Positions 61,144-64,000 of a stretch of DNA of 64,000 nucleotides are shown here, in pieces. The position numbers were made by a program, and so were the translations under genes. Numbering within the stretch: position 1 is the stretch's first letter; each line of letters begins with the position of its first letter. The notes under the pieces were generated by a model. It did not search any database. It was given only the letters and a program-made list of their open reading frames with translations, and had not been told where the DNA came from. The DNA is from Sphingomonas oligophenolica. GTDB taxonomy: Bacteria; Pseudomonadota; Alphaproteobacteria; Sphingomonadales; Sphingomonadaceae. The stretch lies in assembly GCF_006438955.1 (NCBI RefSeq), contig NZ_RCZK01000007.1:62001-126000 (forward strand), read 5' to 3'.

Positions 61144-62853
61144 TCAGGCGAACAATATGCGGTCGCGAATCCGGATCGGCACCGCATAGAATTTGTCGAA
61201 CCAGCAGGGTGTGGCGGCGTCGGTTGGGGGGAGCTGAAGCACCTTGGGCGATCCCGCCTGCTTCGCCTTGGCTACCGCCAACCTGAACGCATAGCTGTCG
61301 AAGATGCGCAGTGCTTCGACCATATAGGCGGTCGCGACCTTTTCGTTGCGGATGACGAGCAAGTTTTCGCCATTTTTGGTGTCGGCGGGGTTCGAGAAAT
61401 TATAGCTGCCGGTATAGACCCGTGCGGCAGATGTGTTGAAATCGATCACGACGAATTTGTGGTGCATTCGCACTCCCGCGCCGCCTGACGATTCACTGCG
61501 GAACGGTTCGGGCATGCCTTCGTTGAGACTGGCCGCGGAGACCGGCGCGGGGTTGCCGTCGGGTTGCGTCAGCACCAGTCCAGCCGCCCTGTCGGAGATG
61601 CCATAGACGAACACGTCGTCCCGGTTGGTGGCGCGCTCGATCGCGTCGCGGACATCGCCCTTGGTCTGCGACAAAAATGCGAGCGAATAGAAGACGCTCG
61701 ACGCCGCCGCGTCGATCGCCTCAGCAATTCCCCGTTGCGCCCGGTGCTGGATCGCATGAGGGCTCATCGACACTTGCGCATCGACCCTGGCGACGTGGAG
61801 CGGGAGCCAATCGGCCGAGGCGCTCTTGCGGAAACTCGGCGCGTTCCCCGTCCAGTATGATTCGAACGCGTTGTGTTGCTGTGCGACGATCGCCGGGCCG
61901 GTAACGATCACCGCATTGTTGGCCTGGACGAAGAACCCGCGCCACGAGAAGTTGGTCGATCCGAACACCACGCGCTTCACGGTGGCACCATCGACGATGA
62001 TCATCTTGTTGTGCTGAAGCGATGCCATCGACTGGCGAACGATCTGCGCACCGGTCGCGACCAGCATCGCAGCGGCGCGGCTTTCGGCGGAGCCTGGCGC
62101 ACCCTTGTCGCCGCTGTCGTCGATGATGATCCGCAAGTTCGCCGCGATCGCCGTGAGCCGGGTGATGATCTCGGGCAGGTTGAGTTCGAAGGCGACGATT
62201 TCGACCGTCGCGTGATCGGCGATCGCCGCGTCGAGCACGTCGAGGATCGCCCGACGTGCCTCGAACCCCATCCATTCATACGCAGCGTCGGCTTGGGGGT
62301 TGGTCGGCACGAAATCGTTACCCTCGTCGGCCTTCGGCGGGATCAACGTCGCAAATCCCGCCGCCCCGCCGAATTTGTCGACGAACGCTTGGGAGGAGAC
62401 ATAGCCGCGGGTGAACGCGATGTTGAGCGCCCCGGGCATCGTTTCCGCGCTCAGGACGATCGTCGCTAGTTGCGCGATCCCGGCGGCGAGCACGTCTTCG
62501 CTGTTCATGAACATCGGCGTGACCCGATAGACGAAGTCGCCCGGCGTGTTGGCGACGCGCGGAAAATGCGTCCAGCGAAACGTCTGGAACGGGGCTTGTG
62601 GGCTGGGATATTGTTCGGGGGGCTTACCCGGCTGCAAGGGCATGGCCTGGCCGGGAAAGGCCAGGCGGTTCTTGACCGGGAAGAAGCGATCATAGCCTGG
62701 CGGTTGGAACTCGATCGCGAAGCCGACGAAGTCACGCGGGGGTGGGCCGCCGCGCCAGTCCATCGCCAGCAACACCATCCCTTCGCCACGATGGAGTTTC
62801 AGCGTAAACGGGGCGTCGGCCACCGTCCCTGCGATCTGCCAGTCTTGCGCCAC
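61144..62853 (-). CDS. Phospholipase D-like domain protein with two HKD motifs
   Basis: A 569-residue protein. The C-terminal two thirds contain two PLD HxK motifs, QHNKMIIVDGATVKRVVFGS and MHHKFVVIDFNTSAARVYTG, each followed by NFS, the pairing needed to build one active site. The first third (about residues 1-190) starts QDWQIAGTVADAPFTLKLHR and reads like a beta-rich domain of unknown role. No signal peptide is visible. It may be a phosphodiesterase, nuclease or effector. GTG 62853 follows GGGGAGACCGTTC; the upstream in-frame codon at 62883 lacks such a site. Confidence 0.85.
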   Translation of the reverse strand: MAQDWQIAGTVADAPFTLKLHRGEGMVLLAMDWRGGPPPRDFVGFAIEFQPPGYDRFFPVKNRLAFPGQAMPLQPGKPPEQYPSPQAPFQTFRWTHFPRVANTPGDFVYRVTPMFMNSEDVLAAGIAQLATIVLSAETMPGALNIAFTRGYVSSQAFVDKFGGAAGFATLIPPKADEGNDFVPTNPQADAAYEWMGFEARRAILDVLDAAIADHATVEIVAFELNLPEIITRLTAIAANLRIIIDDSGDKGAPGSAESRAAAMLVATGAQIVRQSMASLQHNKMIIVDGATVKRVVFGSTNFSWRGFFVQANNAVIVTGPAIVAQQHNAFESYWTGNAPSFRKSASADWLPLHVARVDAQVSMSPHAIQHRAQRGIAEAIDAAASSVFYSLAFLSQTKGDVRDAIERATNRDDVFVYGISDRAAGLVLTQPDGNPAPVSAASLNEGMPEPFRSESSGGAGVRMHHKFVVIDFNTSAARVYTGSYNFSNPADTKNGENLLVIRNEKVATAYMVEALRIFDSYAFRLAVAKAKQAGSPKVLQLPPTDAATPCWFDKFYAVPIRIRDRILFA

Positions 62854-62991
62854 GAACGGTCTCCCCGCTTGTCTCCGGCACAATAATCCTTCCGCCGACG
62901 ACTACCTATAACAATCGCATCCGAATCCGCGGTCGGCATCGACGTTGGCGGACGGCTTGCTCCCGCCGCGGGCGTACTCCATACGTTCGCG

Positions 62992-64000
62992 ATGGCAGAA
63001 GACCTGTTCGCTAGCACTCCCTCCCCCGCCGTCGTCTATGATGCGTCCTCGATCGAGGTGCTCGAGGGGCTCGAGCCGGTCCGGCGTCGCCCCGGCATGT
63101 ATGTCGGCGGCACTGACGAGCGCGCGTTGCACCATCTGGCCGCCGAAGTGCTCGACAACGCGATGGACGAAGCGGTCGCGGGGCATGCGACGCGGATCGA
63201 GGTGACGCTGGAACCGGGCAACCGGCTGACGATCGTCGACAATGGCCGCGGCATGCCGGTCGATCCGCACCCGAAGTTTCCCGACAAGTCGGCGCTCGAG
63301 GTGATTCTGTCGATGCTGCATTCGGGCGGCAAGTTCGCGGGCAAAGCCTATGCGACCAGCGGCGGGCTCCACGGCGTCGGGGTGTCGGTGGTCAACGCGC
63401 TGTCGAGCGACACCGTGATCGAGGTGGCGCGCGACCGGCAACTCTATCGCCAGCGGTTTTCCAAGGGGATCACGCTGGGGCCGTTGGAACAGCTGGGCGG
63501 AACACCCAACCGGCGCGGCACCTCGGTCGCGTTCACCCCCGATACCGAGATTTTCGGCCCCGAACTCCATTTCAAACCGGCGCGGCTGTACAAGCTGGCG
63601 CGATCGAAGGCGTATCTGTTCGCTGGGGTAGAGATACGCTGGAAGTGCGCGCCCGAACTCGTCGCCGACGATACCCCCGCCGAGGCGGTGTTCCAGTTTC
63701 CCGGCGGGCTCGCCGATCACTTGAAGGAACAGGTCGGGCCACGCGAATGCGCGACCGCGGATTTCTTCGCGGGCAGCCAGGACTTCCCGGACGATCAGGG
63801 CAAGGTCGAATGGGCGGTAGCGTGGCCGCTGTGGAGCGACGGGTCGTACAGCTGGTATTGCAACACCATCCCGACCCCCGACGGCGGCACCCACGAACAG
63901 GGGCTGCGCACCGCGCTGACGCGGGGATTGCGGGCGTTCGGTGACCTGATCGGACAGAAGAAGGCAAAGGATCTGACCGCCGACGACGTGATGACCGGAT
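62992..64000 (+). CDS. parE: DNA topoisomerase IV subunit B, ParE (3' end outside window)
   Basis: The first 336 residues of the ATPase subunit of topoisomerase IV, which unlinks daughter chromosomes with ParC. The GHKL ATPase is recognisable: IEVLEGLEPVRRRPGMYVGG, LDNAMDEAVAG, LTIVDNGRGMPVDPHPKFPD, MLHSGGKFAGKAYATSGGLH and GVGVSVVNALS. The transducer begins later, including CNTIPTPDGGTHEQGLRTAL. No stop occurs before the window edge, so the gene continues. ATG 62992 gives the normal N-terminus. ParE rather than GyrB is indicated by the motif spacing and short N-terminus. Confidence 0.92.
   Translation, partial: MAEDLFASTPSPAVVYDASSIEVLEGLEPVRRRPGMYVGGTDERALHHLAAEVLDNAMDEAVAGHATRIEVTLEPGNRLTIVDNGRGMPVDPHPKFPDKSALEVILSMLHSGGKFAGKAYATSGGLHGVGVSVVNALSSDTVIEVARDRQLYRQRFSKGITLGPLEQLGGTPNRRGTSVAFTPDTEIFGPELHFKPARLYKLARSKAYLFAGVEIRWKCAPELVADDTPAEAVFQFPGGLADHLKEQVGPRECATADFFAGSQDFPDDQGKVEWAVAWPLWSDGSYSWYCNTIPTPDGGTHEQGLRTALTRGLRAFGDLIGQKKAKDLTADDVMTG

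Noticed and set aside
59289-61187. 632-codon minus-strand frame spanning GNAT, permease and gcrA
   Set aside because: Conflicts with three well-supported genes and has no recognisable domain.

Overview
The window is GC-rich, densely coded chromosomal DNA from an alphaproteobacterium, most likely of the order Sphingomonadales. Pointers are the cell-cycle regulator GcrA, CobS/CobT cobaltochelatase subunits, a hisG-hisD-nusB neighbourhood, an RHH_4-type protein, a TonB receptor-Sel1-PiuC iron locus, many ATGA-coupled operons, and palindromic intergenic repeats of a kind common in sphingomonads. I saw no rRNA or tRNA gene, insertion sequence, CRISPR array or prophage.

Layout. 1-1.8 kb: end of a chemotaxis operon (cheB, cheR). 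1.8-4.3 kb: amidase, an ArsR/SRPBCC pair with an operator over the start codon, and a GFA-family gene broken by one stop codon. 4.5-4.9 kb: RNase P RNA. 4.9-6.7 kb (minus): an RNB-domain ribonuclease preceded by a leader with a full-strength Shine-Dalgarno, an 18-codon reading frame and an intrinsic terminator. 6.8-14 kb: lipoprotein, PRC-barrel protein, DUF885 protein, HicAB, uvrB and a CLC channel. 14.1-15.6 kb: a small, lower-GC islet with a YezG-like immunity gene, the tail of its nuclease toxin and an unknown gene. 15.8-20.5 kb: metallo-hydrolase, secreted amidase, DUF2721 protein and a quinone-oxidoreductase-like enzyme. 20.7-25.3 kb: paoABC-type periplasmic aldehyde oxidoreductase and a phosphatase. 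25.3-29.4 kb: UbiB-like kinase, glutaredoxin, DUF427, aldo/keto reductase and an EAL protein. 29.4-32 kb (minus): nusB, hisD, hisG. 32-37.3 kb: DUF2332, RcnB-like, alpha/beta hydrolase, then the overlapping operon bolA-GST-NUDIX-pirin. 37.9-43 kb: a seven-gene GST/glyoxalase-fold/SRPBCC/DUF1428 operon facing an HxlR regulator. 43.1-46.6 kb: cobS and cobT with a HEPN/MNT toxin-antitoxin pair between them. 47.9-51.9 kb: Fur-box-controlled siderophore receptor, Sel1 protein and PiuC hydroxylase. 52-61.1 kb: HAD hydrolase, hybrid histidine kinase, metZ, apaG, LysR regulator, GNAT, ABC permease and gcrA. 61.1-64 kb: phospholipase-D-like protein and the start of parE.

How the genes work together. 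Several operons show translational coupling by overlapping stop/start codons (cheB/cheR, paoA/paoB, hisG/hisD, bolA/GST/NUDIX/pirin, SRPBCC/VOC/GST, cobS-MNT-HEPN-cobT, receptor/Sel1/PiuC, metZ/apaG). At two junctions the overlap is CTGA instead of ATGA, suggesting CTG start codons. The most interesting regions are the RNB leader, the toxin-antitoxin pair inside the cobaltochelatase operon, the multi-family detoxification-like operon, and the decaying nuclease/immunity islet. Assignments rest on recognised motifs and gene order only; no database search was run.
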